From Microbacteriaceae bacterium X2B (GTDB lineage Bacteria; Actinomycetota; Actinomycetes; Actinomycetales; Microbacteriaceae): DNA of 43,731 nt. The notes under the pieces were generated by a model. The model saw nothing but the letters and a program-made list of their open reading frames with translations, had not been told where the DNA came from and made no database searches. This document shows positions 33,370 through 41,370 of the stretch, piece after piece; position 1 is the stretch's first letter, and each line of letters begins with the position of its first letter. Location of the stretch: the NCBI GenBank assembly GCA_005502445.1, contig SCPB01000018.1:1-43731 (forward strand), written 5' to 3'. The position numbers and the translations under genes are program-made.

Positions 33370-34915
33370 GGAACCCCGTCACGATCAGCTCGCGCACGCG
33401 CGGCAGCAGATCGGCGGCGAGCAGTCGCTCGTCGACCTCGAGCAGCTCGGCCAGTGCGCTCACGAGCCGACCCACTGAGAGCTCGCCGTCGCTCGCGCCG
33501 ACGAGCCCCGCGAGTGCGGCATCCGCGTCGACGACGCGCCCGAAGCCGCCGCCCTGCCGCAGCCTGATGACCGTCGGGCCCTCGGCCCCCGGCCACTGGT
33601 GGCGCTCCTCGGTGACGTCGGGGGCGACGCGCAATCGCAGGCGCGCGAGGTTCGCGTCGTCGAGGTCCGAGATCGCGTCGTGCGCGTGGAATCCGGCCAT
33701 GAGGTGGTCGCCGATGCCCGTCGGTGACGAGCCGAGCGCGTCGAGCAGGCGCTCGGTGCGGATGAGGCGCGGGGCGCGCTCGTCGAGCGGGCGACGCAGC
33801 ACGAGATAGCCGAAGCCGACGCCCGTGACGCCGCGTGCCTCGAAGTCGGCGAGCCACTGCTCGGCGAGCCGCTCGAAGGCCGGGTCGCCGATGCGGATGC
33901 CGCCGTCGCGGATCCAGGTCTCGGCGTAGCGTGCGGGGCTCTGCCGCTCGCGTTCGACGATCCAGCCGTCGAGCCCCGACTCTACGACCCAGCTGCGCAC
34001 GCGGGCGAGACCGTCGCCGCCGTGGGCGCAGGGAGCATCGGCGGCCCGGTACTCCCAATTGCCGAGCAGGTGAGCGGTGCCGCCCGGCTCGAGGTGCTCG
34101 GCGGCGCCGCGCACGACCTCCTCGACGATGCCGTCGCCGACGCGACCGCCGTCGCGGTACTCGTAGACCGGCACGCCCTCCGCTCGCGGGGTGATGACGA
34201 AGGGAGGGTTCGACACGATGCGATCGAAGCGCTCGCCGGCGACCGGGGCGTAGAGGTCGCCGTGCCGCAGCTCGACGCCGCCCGCCCCGACGTCGATGCC
34301 GTTGAGCCGCAGGGTCAGCGCGGCGAGGTCGAGCGCGCGGCGCGAGATGTCGGTCGCGACGACGGATGCGGCGTGGCGGGACGCGTGCAGCGACTGGACG
34401 CCGCATCCGGTGCCGAGATCGAGCACGCGGCCCGTCGCGGTCGTCGGAACGAGCGAGGCGAGCGTCGTCGAGGCGCCGCCGATGCCGAGCACGTGGTCGG
34501 GGCCGAGCTCGCGGCCGAGGGCGAGCTCGCCGAGATCGGAGACGACCCACCAGGAGACGGCCCCGGTGGCGTCGATCGCGGCATACGGGCGCAGGTCGAG
34601 CCGCGCGCGCCAGTGCCCCGCGCCCTCCTCCGGCCCGGCGATGCCGAGCTCGAGCGCCCCCTCGAGGCCGAGGCGCGGGAGCGCGGCGGCGAGCGCACCC
34701 GGCTCGACGGGGTCGGCGACGAGGAACAGCCGGGCGAGGGCGACGAGCGGCGTGGCAGGCGCGACGCGCAGAGCACGACGAGCGACGACGCGATCGCCTC
34801 GACGCAGCGCGGCATCGGCCTCGTTGCCCCAGAGTCGACTCACCGCGTCGACGCTGTAATCGGCGGCGGAGAGATCGGCGCGCAGGGCGGAGACGAGCGG
34901 GGCACGATCGGGCAC
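33353..34915 (-). CDS. Class I methyltransferase, small (MTS) domain type
   Basis: A 520-residue SAM-dependent methyltransferase. The N-terminal 150 residues are a helical domain (RADLSAADYSVDAVSRLWGN). The catalytic core has motif I GRVLDLGTGCGVQSLHASRH, DISRRALDLAALTLRLNGID and the NPPF motif in DRIVSNPPFVITPR, which in PrmC/RsmC-type enzymes positions an amide or amine (Gln, guanine or adenine N). A C-terminal part (about 370-520) follows. Such long proteins are common in actinobacteria and have no proven target. GTG 34915 is chosen as the start; the frame is open beyond, but that part is antisense to the YceI gene. Some start uncertainty remains. Confidence 0.87.
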   Translation of the reverse strand: MPDRAPLVSALRADLSAADYSVDAVSRLWGNEADAALRRGDRVVARRALRVAPATPLVALARLFLVADPVEPGALAAALPRLGLEGALELGIAGPEEGAGHWRARLDLRPYAAIDATGAVSWWVVSDLGELALGRELGPDHVLGIGGASTTLASLVPTTATGRVLDLGTGCGVQSLHASRHAASVVATDISRRALDLAALTLRLNGIDVGAGGVELRHGDLYAPVAGERFDRIVSNPPFVITPRAEGVPVYEYRDGGRVGDGIVEEVVRGAAEHLEPGGTAHLLGNWEYRAADAPCAHGGDGLARVRSWVVESGLDGWIVERERQSPARYAETWIRDGGIRIGDPAFERLAEQWLADFEARGVTGVGFGYLVLRRPLDERAPRLIRTERLLDALGSSPTGIGDHLMAGFHAHDAISDLDDANLARLRLRVAPDVTEERHQWPGAEGPTVIRLRQGGGFGRVVDADAALAGLVGASDGELSVGRLVSALAELLEVDERLLAADLLPRVRELIVTGFLSLAC

Positions 34916-35041
34916 GAGTTCATTCAAGCCTGCCCGAAGGTTTCTGCGGAATTCGCCGACGTCGGGAATAGACCGGCAACTCCATTCAGTTGCATTGACT
35001 TGTGCGCCACCGCGCCGCTCGATGCACACGAAGGAGAGACC

Positions 35042-35599
35042 ATGACCATCACCGCAGAGACCATTCCCGGGTACGTCGCCGGCACCTGGAAGATCGACCC
35101 CGCCCACACCGAGATCGGCTTCTCGGTGCGCCACCTCGCCATCAGCAAGGTACGCGGCACGTTCGAATCGTTCGACGCCACCGTGCACGCCGCGGAGAAC
35201 CCCGCCGAGTCGACCGTCGAGGTCACCGTCGACGTCGCCTCGATCACCACCGGCAACGCCGACCGCGACGCGCACCTGCGGAGCAACGACTTCTTCGACC
35301 CCGAGCAGTACCCGACCATGACCTTCGTATCGACGGGAATCCGCATCGAGGGCGAGAAAGTGCTGCTCGACGGCGACCTCACGCTGCGCGGCGTGACGAA
35401 GCCGATCACCCTCACAGGCGAGTTCGGCGGCATCGCGAAGGACCCGTGGGGCAACCTCAAGGCCGCCGCGAGCGGCTCGACCGTCATCAACCGCCACGAC
35501 TTCGGTGTGAGCTGGAACGCCCCGCTCGAGACCGGGGGCTTCCTCCTCGGGGAACAGGTCACGATCACGATCGACGCGCAGTTCTCGCTCCAGGGCTAG
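35042..35599 (+). CDS. YceI family protein
   Basis: A 185-residue lipocalin-like beta-barrel protein that binds isoprenoid or other long lipids. It reads GTWKIDPAHTEIGFSVRHLA, then LRSNDFFDPEQYPTMTFVST and LTLRGVTKPITLTGEFGG, all YceI hallmarks. No signal peptide is present, as in many actinobacterial members, so it is cytosolic. AAGGAG lies 6 bases before ATG 35042. It is a single-gene unit divergent from the methyltransferase. Confidence 0.95.
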   Translation: MTITAETIPGYVAGTWKIDPAHTEIGFSVRHLAISKVRGTFESFDATVHAAENPAESTVEVTVDVASITTGNADRDAHLRSNDFFDPEQYPTMTFVSTGIRIEGEKVLLDGDLTLRGVTKPITLTGEFGGIAKDPWGNLKAAASGSTVINRHDFGVSWNAPLETGGFLLGEQVTITIDAQFSLQG

Positions 35600-35688
35600 A
35601 AGCGCACGGGCACGAGCGAGGGGCGGCCCGGCCCGGGTCGCCCCTCGCCATCCCCGCTCGCGCAGGCGGGTGTCGTACCCTGGCCGGG

Positions 35689-36183
35689 ATGAAGCCGCTC
35701 ACCGCCGACCAGATCGTGGAATCGATGATCAACGCCGCTCCGGCCGAGATCGAGCGCATGCAGCTTCCGGGCCTGCACGAGGTCGTCTGGGAGGAGCGGG
35801 AGTTCCTCGGCTGGCGCGACCCGCAGGGCTCGCTGCGCGGCTACCTCGTGCACTGGGTCGGCGATCGGCCGGTCGGCATCCTGCTGCGCGCCGCCTCCAG
35901 CTCGCTGCGGCCCGGCATCGGCGCGATGTGCTCGCTGTGCCACACGCCGCAGCCGGCGACGCAAGTGCGCATGTTCAGCGCCCCCCGAGGGGGTGCCGCC
36001 GGTCTCGCCGGCAACTCGATCGGCACCTACATCTGCGCCGACCTCGCGTGCTCGATCATGATCCGCATCCTCCCCGGTATGAGCGAGATGCGACTCATGC
36101 GCGACGAGCTCGTCGAGCGTCGCAGCGCCGGCCTCGCCGAGCGCGTCGGAGCCTTCACCGCGCGGATTCTCGAGACCGCCTAG
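35689..36183 (+). CDS. FBP domain-containing protein (EF-G-binding zinc finger)
   Basis: A 164-residue protein whose C-terminal two thirds match the FBP_C treble-clef zinc finger of FusB-type elongation factor G-binding proteins: GAMCSLCHTPQPATQVRMFS, then GNSIGTYICADLACSIMIR, where four cysteines (CxxC ... CxxxxC) form the zinc site. The N-terminal LTADQIVESMINAAPAEIER and LGWRDPQGSLRGYLVHW also fit. FusB rescues EF-G from fusidic acid; many actinobacterial homologues have no tested function. ATG 35689 follows GGCCGGG. The stop overlaps a small convergent gene by 4 bases. Confidence 0.88.
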   Translation: MKPLTADQIVESMINAAPAEIERMQLPGLHEVVWEEREFLGWRDPQGSLRGYLVHWVGDRPVGILLRAASSSLRPGIGAMCSLCHTPQPATQVRMFSAPRGGAAGLAGNSIGTYICADLACSIMIRILPGMSEMRLMRDELVERRSAGLAERVGAFTARILETA

Positions 36184-36353
36184 TCGCGTCGGCCGAGGAT
36201 GTGGAAAGGGATCGCCAGGGCGAGCGACGCCGACATGATGCCGGTGAAGAACGTGATCGCCGCCCACTCCTCCGGAACCCAGAAGGCGTAGGCGAAGAGC
36301 GGGAACGAGGCGAGGAAGAGCGCGAGCGACGCGACGACGGCGATGATCTTCAT
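36180..36353 (-). CDS. 57-residue two-helix membrane protein
   Basis: ATG 36353 with GGAGG 5 bases upstream opens a 57-codon frame: MKIIAVVASLALFLASFPLF, then YAFWVPEEWAAITFFTGIMS and a tail ending HILGRRD. Two hydrophobic helices (about 3-24 and 31-51) are separated by a short polar turn, and the end is basic. The strong ribosome binding site and frame-consistent codon use support a real gene. Its stop overlaps that of the FBP gene by 4 bases. I do not recognise the family; small proteins like this often escape annotation. Confidence 0.7.
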   Translation of the reverse strand: MKIIAVVASLALFLASFPLFAYAFWVPEEWAAITFFTGIMSASLALAIPFHILGRRD

Positions 36354-36446
36354 GGTGCCTCCATTGTGCCAGGTCGCCTGCCGATCGCCCGCTCAGGGTT
36401 GACGGAACGTTCCGAACTGTCCGGATGGTGCAATAAATCAGCACCA

Positions 36447-36461
36447 CCCCCCTCCGGGGGG
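36447..36461. other. C6/G6 hairpin upstream of DUF7882
   Basis: CCCCCC (36447-36452) and GGGGGG (36456-36461) pair around TCC, about 95 bases before the DUF7882 start and 95 bases upstream of the small membrane gene. It may be a transcript-end or leader structure. The rest of 36354-36556 shows no gene. Confidence 0.5.
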
Positions 36462-36556
36462 CAGGAAGTCGTTACCCTGGCGAACGAGCGGTTTCGGATA
36501 TTCACTTTCTTGCACGCCCACCCGGCACCCCGCTCTCACACCTTAGGGGGCCCCTC

Positions 36557-36922
36557 ATGGGAGCACTGATCTACGGATCACCGTCCATCGAGATCCAGTT
36601 CGACGACCGCCTGCTCGCCCACGTGCAGATCGTCATGTCGGCGAAGCTGCGCCGCGGCGAGAACTTCTTCTTCAGCTGGCGCGACGCGCCCGCCGTCGGC
36701 GACGGCCGCAGCGCCATCTGGATCGACCCGTCGATCCCGATGTACTTCCGGTACAGCGGCAGCCGGCACCCCGAGATCGACCGCGAGTGGCTCGAGCAGA
36801 TGGCGATCGCCGCTGCGAGCACGCACGGCCTCGACCTCACCGAGGATTCCCGCCTGGCCGGCGCCCACCATCACGCCCGCTACTCGAGCGTCAAGCGCAA
36901 AGACCGCCCGCTCGACGACTGA
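36557..36922 (+). CDS. DUF7882 family protein
   Basis: A 121-residue cytosolic protein restricted to Microbacteriaceae and relatives: MGALIYGSPSIEIQFDDRLL, HVQIVMSAKLRRGENFFFSW, IWIDPSIPMYFRYSG and LEQMAIAAASTHGLDLTE. Database entries often call it ATP-dependent DNA ligase, but it has no ligase motif (no KxDG) and is far too short. Function is unknown. AGGGGGCCCC precedes ATG 36557. It ends 40 bases before a strong terminator. Confidence 0.88.
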   Translation: MGALIYGSPSIEIQFDDRLLAHVQIVMSAKLRRGENFFFSWRDAPAVGDGRSAIWIDPSIPMYFRYSGSRHPEIDREWLEQMAIAAASTHGLDLTEDSRLAGAHHHARYSSVKRKDRPLDD

Positions 36923-36961
36923 GGGTCACGACCGTTCGCCGTCGATCCGGCGACGAGGATG

Positions 36962-36996
36962 CGCAGGGCGCAGCCCCGCCGGGGCTGCGCCCTGCG
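36962..36996. terminator. Bidirectional terminator
   Basis: Sixteen perfect base pairs: CGCAGGGCGCAGCCCC (36962-36977) with GGGGCTGCGCCCTGCG (36981-36996), around a three-base loop. It lies between the convergent DUF7882 and SRPBCC genes and can serve both. Confidence 0.85.
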
Positions 36997-37012
36997 TGGC
37001 GTGCGCGCGCCC

Positions 37013-37525
37013 CTAGAGCATGCTCGGGCGGTCGGGATCGATGTCGCCCGGGCGCACGCTGCTCGAGCGCCCGTCGCGCACGTCACCGCGCCAGGCCCCG
37101 GTCTCGACCCCGCGCTCCTCGATCATGTGCTTGAAGTCGCGCAGGTCGCTGCCGACCTGCGCCTCATCGATGTTGAGCGCGGCGCCGACCTTCTCGACGA
37201 AGCCCTGGGGCTCCCACGCCATCTCGACCTCGATGTGGGTCGATTCTGGGCTCTTCGGGGTGAAGACGACGCGGCCGGAGTGCAACTCGCCCTCCGTGCT
37301 GCGCCACGCGATCACCTCGTCGGGGCGCTGCTCGGTGATGATCGCATCGAACTCGCGCTCGACGCCGCCGACCGAGACGACCCAGTGCAGCCGGGTGTCG
37401 TCGAGCTGCGTGACGCTCTCGACTCCGCTGAGGAAGTCGGGGAACGACTCGAACTGCGTCCACTGGTCGTAGGCGACATCGATGGGAACGTCGACGTCGA
37501 CATCGGCATGGATGGTGCTCGTCAT
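37013..37525 (-). CDS. SRPBCC family protein (cyclase/dehydrase type)
   Basis: A 170-residue START-like fold protein. ADVDVDVPIDVAYDQWTQFE, SFPDFLSGVESVTQLDDTRL and HWVVSVGGVEREFDAIITEQ are typical of the polyketide cyclase/dehydrase and lipid-binding SRPBCC group (COG5637-like). A C-terminal extension (about 135-170), rich in Arg, Asp and Ser, is variable. No substrate is known. ATG 37525 follows GGGAGG (GGGAGGTCACC) by 4-5 bases, a strong start. Confidence 0.92.
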   Translation of the reverse strand: MTSTIHADVDVDVPIDVAYDQWTQFESFPDFLSGVESVTQLDDTRLHWVVSVGGVEREFDAIITEQRPDEVIAWRSTEGELHSGRVVFTPKSPESTHIEVEMAWEPQGFVEKVGAALNIDEAQVGSDLRDFKHMIEERGVETGAWRGDVRDGRSSSVRPGDIDPDRPSML

Positions 37526-37654
37526 GGTGACCTCCCTGTTTCGCCCGTGAGGCGCGGTCGCGCCAGCCGGGCGGTTGATTCGCGAGCCACGTTAGGCATC
37601 GGCGTACGGTCGCCACAGGGGGTTGACACCGCCGCGAGCGCGGGACGTCTCGGG

Positions 37655-38128
37655 CTACGCGGCGGTGATCGCCGCCGCGAGAGCGGGTTCCGAGGTGAGC
37701 GTCGGGAGCGAGGAGCCCGCGACCGACTTCGCGATCGGGGAGCGGAACGTGGTGACGCTGTTCTGCGCGAGCGCCCAGGCCACGCTCTCGCGCGCGAGCC
37801 CCGTGACTATCGCGAGCTCTGCCTCGTCGCGCGGGCCGAACACGATCAACTCGGTACCGTGCACGGCGAGGGGGCACGGGCGGGCCCAGCCGTGGGCGAC
37901 GGCGATCGCCGCCCGAGCGGGTGGCAGCACCAGGTGGATGCTCGTGTCTGCGGGGCCGTGGAGGTGGGCCGGTTCGAGCGGCAGGCCAGTTCGGGCGAAC
38001 GAGGTGCCCGCCACCGGGTTGACAACCGAGGGCACGAGCACGGCTCGCGAGCCACCCTCCCGCATCGCCGACGGGCCGGCGATCACTCCGGGGAACGAAC
38101 GGAGGGAATCCCAGACGGCAACCCACAT
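37655..38128 (-). CDS. Luciferase-domain-like (PF17648-type) protein
   Basis: A 157-residue protein from ATG 38128, or 191 from GTG 38230. DSLRSFPGVIAGPSAMREGG, then TGLPLEPAHLHGPADTSIHL, VLPPARAAIAVAHGWARPCP and VFGPRDEAELAIVTGLARES follow the pattern of the small luciferase-domain family (PF17648), which is widespread, not luminescent, and without known reaction: an HLH segment, a helix ending in GrA-x-PHPL, and a strand with PRde-x-EL. I recognise this by resemblance. No clear ribosome binding site supports either start. The neighbours give no clue. Confidence 0.65.
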   Translation of the reverse strand: MWVAVWDSLRSFPGVIAGPSAMREGGSRAVLVPSVVNPVAGTSFARTGLPLEPAHLHGPADTSIHLVLPPARAAIAVAHGWARPCPLAVHGTELIVFGPRDEAELAIVTGLARESVAWALAQNSVTTFRSPIAKSVAGSSLPTLTSEPALAAAITAA

Positions 38129-38230
38129 GGTGGGCACCGAGCGCTGATCGCGCTGCCAGCCGCCGACGCAGGACTCATCGATCACGGGAGGCGTGCCGGA
38201 TCGAGGGGGCAGGAGGGATGCTGCGATCAC

Positions 38231-38549
38231 GAGCCGGCTGGCTCTCGGTGATCGGCGCGGACGCCGAGGATCGTCGGCGTGCAGCCGACCGGTGATTCTG
38301 CGCTGCGCATGCTGGCCTCGTGCTCTGTGACTCTCGGAGGTGGTGACGCCGAGAACGGTACAGAGCGATCGTCGGACTCGCGAGAGGGTTGCCGCGAGCC
38401 CGCGTTTGTGCTCGACTGCGCAGTGGTGCGCCGCCGCAGGCGAGCGCCACGTGAGTTTCAGCCCGTGAGTTCAGTCCGGGCAACTACCCCTCGGTTAAGT
38501 CGCCGTGGGCGAGCCCCTGTCGCCGAGCCGCGCGTGGCAGAGTGGTCTC
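38231..38549. other. Intergenic region without a recognisable gene
   Basis: About 320 bases (420 if the shorter start of the gene at 38128 is right) between divergent genes. The possible frames have unlike codon use and no family resemblance. Its GC content is slightly lower than its neighbours, and it should hold the promoters of both flanking genes. Confidence 0.5.
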
Positions 38550-39215
38550 ATGACGATCAGCCCGAGGTCGACGCGCAGCGGCGTCATCTCGCGCTGGAAC
38601 GACGACCGCGGCTTCGGCTTCATCAAACCGGACGACGGTGGCGAGAAGCTCTTCGTGCACGTCTCGGCGTTCGGCCCCCTCGAGCGCCGACCGCTCGCGG
38701 GCGACCGCGTGCACTTCACCGCAGCGACCGACGACCGCGGCCGAACCCAGGCGGTCGCCGCCGACATCGAGGGTGTCGCGCGCGCCGCCGCGATGCCGCG
38801 CAGTGACGGCCTGGCCCGGGCCGAGGAGGGCCGCCGGGGCCCGCAGGCCTGGACGGTGCTCGACGTGCTCAGCATCGGCACGCTCCTGACGGTGCTCGCG
38901 CTCGGACTGCTCGCCTGGGAGATGCCCTACTGGGTGATGGTGCTCTACGGCGGCATGAGCGCCGCTGCCGGGCTGCTGTACTGGAGCGACAAGCGCAACG
39001 CCGCCACCGGCGGCTGGCGCACGCCCGAATCGACGCTGCACGTCGTCGCTCTCGCCGGCGGCTGGCCGGGGGCGATCATCGCCCAGCGCTGGTTGCGGCA
39101 CAAGACGCTCAAGTCGAGCTTCCGCGTCGTGTTCTGGTCGACCGTCGCGCTCAACCTGCTCGCGCTCGGGCTCGCCGTCGTACCGGCGGGGCGCGGCCTG
39201 CTCGCGGGCCTGTAG
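38550..39215 (+). CDS. Cold shock domain fused to DUF1294 membrane domain
   Basis: A 221-residue fusion. Residues 5-70 are a cold shock domain: SGVISRWNDDRGFGFIKPDD (RNP1 RGFGFI) and GGEKLFVHVSAFGPLERRPL (RNP2 LFVHVSAF). Residues about 100-215 are DUF1294, a three- to four-helix membrane domain with the conserved YWSDKRNAATGGWRTPESTL, HVVALAGGWPGAIIAQRWL and HKTLKSSFRVVFW. This fusion is widespread but not understood: it may hold RNA at the membrane. ATG 38550 is favoured over a GTG at 38505. A NYN-domain gene follows 73 bases downstream. Confidence 0.9.
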   Translation: MTISPRSTRSGVISRWNDDRGFGFIKPDDGGEKLFVHVSAFGPLERRPLAGDRVHFTAATDDRGRTQAVAADIEGVARAAAMPRSDGLARAEEGRRGPQAWTVLDVLSIGTLLTVLALGLLAWEMPYWVMVLYGGMSAAAGLLYWSDKRNAATGGWRTPESTLHVVALAGGWPGAIIAQRWLRHKTLKSSFRVVFWSTVALNLLALGLAVVPAGRGLLAGL

Positions 39216-39288
39216 GTCGATACACGCGCGCCTGGCAGGATGGGCGCATCCGGAACCGGCGCAGCCGCTCCGTTCGAGAGGGGGCCGC

Positions 39289-40269
39289 ATGGCCGACAGT
39301 TCAGAGAACCGCGTCGCCGTCTACATCGACTTCGACAACATCGTCATCTCGCGCTACGACCAGGTGCACGGCCGCGGCGCCTGGCGCAAAGACAACGTGT
39401 ACCGCCTCGGGCCCGGGCTCACGGGGGCCAGCGCGGAGCAGAAGGCGAAGGTCGACGCCGCGACGATCGACATCAGCGCGATCCTGGACTACGCGACCTC
39501 CTTCGGCGACATCGTCGTCAGCCGCGCGTACGCCGACTGGTCGATCGGGGTCAACGCGAGCTACCAGGGCCAGCTCATGGAGCGCGCCGTCGACCTCACC
39601 CAGCTCTTCCCGGCGACGGCGCAGATGAAGAACGGAGCAGACATCCGCCTCGCCGTCGACGTCATCGAAGACCTCTTCCGGCTCGTCGACATCACCCACG
39701 TCGTGATCGCGGCGGGCGACAGCGACTACATCCCTCTCGCGCAACGGGCCAGGCGTCTCGGGCGCTCAGTCATCGGCGTCGGCGTCGCCGGCGGCACGAG
39801 CAAGTCGCTGGCGGCGGCGTGCACCGAGTTCGCCGACTACGACTCGATGCCGGGAATCCGCCCCGCCTCGCACATCGCGGCCGAGTTCGACGAACCCGTC
39901 GCGGCCCCCGCGGGTGCGACTCCGGTCGGCAGCGAGGCCGTCGGCGCCGTCGACGGCGGCCCGGATGCTCCCGCGAAGAAACCCGTGCAGCGGAAGCAGG
40001 CCGCCGCAGCCCCGTCGACGTCGACGCCCGCAGAACGCGCGGCGCGCAAGCTGCTCATCAGAGCCCTGCAGCAGGCGCACGAGCGTGAAGCGGACAGCGA
40101 GTGGGTGCACGCCTCGTTCGTCAAGAACCTCATGGTGCGGCTCGACCCGGCCTTCAACGAGAAGGTGCTCGGGTTCGGGTCGTTCTCGGAGTTCGTCAAG
40201 TCGCACAACTCGATCGCCGCCCTCGACGAGAGCTCGGTCACGCGAATGATCCGTCTGCGGCAGCGATAG
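39289..40269 (+). CDS. NYN domain nuclease with LOTUS (OST-HTH) domain
   Basis: A 326-residue cytosolic protein. The NYN (PIN-like) domain (about 8-185) shows the acidic catalytic set: VAVYIDFDNIVISRYDQVHG, MKNGADIRLAVDVIEDL and VIAAGDSDYIPLAQRARRLG. A flexible linker (about 190-245) leads to a C-terminal OST-HTH/LOTUS domain (about 245-326; LLIRALQQAHEREADSEWVH, FGSFSEFVKSHNSIAALDES). Members resemble LabA and MARF1 and are thought to cut structured RNA, the LOTUS domain recognising RNA. ATG 39289 follows GAGAGGGGGCC. The neighbour upstream is also RNA-binding. Confidence 0.93.
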   Translation: MADSSENRVAVYIDFDNIVISRYDQVHGRGAWRKDNVYRLGPGLTGASAEQKAKVDAATIDISAILDYATSFGDIVVSRAYADWSIGVNASYQGQLMERAVDLTQLFPATAQMKNGADIRLAVDVIEDLFRLVDITHVVIAAGDSDYIPLAQRARRLGRSVIGVGVAGGTSKSLAAACTEFADYDSMPGIRPASHIAAEFDEPVAAPAGATPVGSEAVGAVDGGPDAPAKKPVQRKQAAAAPSTSTPAERAARKLLIRALQQAHEREADSEWVHASFVKNLMVRLDPAFNEKVLGFGSFSEFVKSHNSIAALDESSVTRMIRLRQR

Positions 40270-40304
40270 CGCTCGACCGCGTTCCGCCCACCGAGGAGTC
40301 CGGC

Positions 40305-41072
40305 ACGCTCGCCCAGCTCCCCCAGCTCGACCACCGGCTCTTCCTGACCGATGGCGGGCTCGAGACGACGCTGATCTTCCGCGCGGGCTTCGATCTACCC
40401 GATTTCGCCGCATTCGCCCTCCTCGACGACGAGACCGGCCGGGCCGTGCTCACGGACTACGCTGACGTCGGCGACATCGTCGTGAGCGGCTGCATCGGCC
40501 CTCGCGGCGATGGCTACCGGCCGGGCGCCGTCATGACCGCTGCCGAGGCCGCCGCCTATCACCGCCCGCAGATCGAGGCGCTCGCCGATGCCGGCGCGGA
40601 CGTGGTGACCGCGATGACGATCAGTTATGCGGAGGAGGCCGTCGGCATCGTGCTGGCGTCGCGCGCAGCCGCGATCCCCGTCGTCATCTCGTTCACCGTC
40701 GAGACCGATGGGCGCCTGCCGACCGGGCAATCGCTCGACGAGGCGATCGCAGAGGTCGATGCGGCGACCGATGGGTACGCAGCGTACGTCATGATCAACT
40801 GCGCTCACCCGGCTCACTTCGCCGAAGCGCTCGACCCCGATTCACCCGTGATCGCCCGCGTGCGCGGCGTGCGCGCCAACGCCTCCGTACGAAGCCACGC
40901 CGAGCTCGACGAGGCCCAGGAACTCGACGATGGCGACCCCGGCGACCTCGCCCGCCGATACGTGGCACTCGCGGATCGACTGCCGAACCTGACGGTCATG
41001 GGCGGGTGCTGCGGCACCGACACCCGCCACGTCGACGCTATCGCCGCAGCCTGCGCACCGCTGATTCGCTGA
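40305..41072 (+). pseudogene. Decayed homocysteine S-methyltransferase family gene
   Basis: The frame encodes a homocysteine S-methyltransferase-like barrel: LPQLDHRLFLTDGGLETTLI, GDGYRPGAVMTAAEAAAYH, VISFTVETDGRLPTGQSL, and the zinc cysteines in MINCAHPAHF and GGCCGTDTRH. Two faults argue for decay. First, where the family begins, GAGGAG (40293-40298) is followed at ideal distance by ACG (40305) instead of ATG, and no in-frame start exists until inside the previous gene. Second, between LLDDETGRAVLTDY and ADVGDIVVSGCIGPRG about 50-60 residues normally present (including the TPTWRA segment) are missing, without a frameshift. ACG is a poor start, so expression is doubtful. The zinc site is otherwise intact. 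Confidence 0.75.
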
Positions 41073-41089
41073 CCCGGCGCTCGAGGAAG

Positions 41090-41126
41090 GTGGGCCCCTC
41101 GCAAACCCGAATCGCGAGGGACCCAC
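41090..41126. repeat. Stem-loop with ACCCGAA loop (copy 2 of 5)
   Basis: GTGGG/CCCAC and CCCTCGC/GCGAGGG stems close on a loop ACCCGAA (41105-41111 region), with two mismatches. It follows the decayed methyltransferase gene by 18 bases and directly abuts copy 3. Confidence 0.8.
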
Positions 41127-41155
41127 GCCTCTCACGAACCCGAATCGCGAGAGGC
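41127..41155. repeat. Stem-loop with ACCCGAA loop (copy 3 of 5)
   Basis: GCCTCTCACGA (41127-41137), loop ACCCGAA (41138-41144), TCGCGAGAGGC (41145-41155), with one A-C mismatch. It is adjacent to copy 2 and has a different stem sequence (CTCTC/GAGAG in place of CCTCGC/GCGAGG). Confidence 0.85.
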
Positions 41156-41298
41156 GACGACGAGCGCTGTTCGCGGCTGCGTCACCGACTCAAGGCTACG
41201 ACCATGCGAGCTCTTCAGCCAACACGCCACTCCCGAGTCGCCCGCCGCAGCCGCTCTGACGTCTTCGCTGCGGCGACGACGGGCGAGGGAACGGAAGT
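41156..41298. other. Spacer between stem-loops
   Basis: About 140 bases between copies 3 and 4 hold no credible gene. Codon use in the available frames does not resemble the flanking genes. Confidence 0.5.
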
Positions 41299-41329
41299 GG
41301 CCCCTCGCGAACCCGAATCGCGAGGGGCC
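41299..41329. repeat. Stem-loop with ACCCGAA loop (copy 4 of 5)
   Basis: Twelve perfect pairs, GGCCCCTCGCGA and TCGCGAGGGGCC, around ACCCGAA (41311-41317). It lies 41 bases after the stop of the convergent anti-sigma-like gene and is probably its terminator. Confidence 0.88.
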
Positions 41330-41370
41330 GTGGCGCGCGCTGTCAGCAGCTGCGCCAGTCAGTGAGAGGG

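Noticed and set aside
34916-35497. N-terminal extension of the methyltransferase frame
   Set aside because: It is antisense to the YceI gene and shows no domain.
36557-36922. ATP-dependent DNA ligase
   Set aside because: This database label has no support: the protein is 121 residues and lacks the KxDG nucleotidyltransfer motif.
38175-38483. Minus-strand frame upstream of the luciferase-like gene
   Set aside because: Arg/Ser/Ala-rich, no ribosome binding site and no family resemblance; more likely promoter region.
41006-41365. Open frame across the stem-loop cluster
   Set aside because: It spans three hairpins and has no family resemblance or ribosome binding site.
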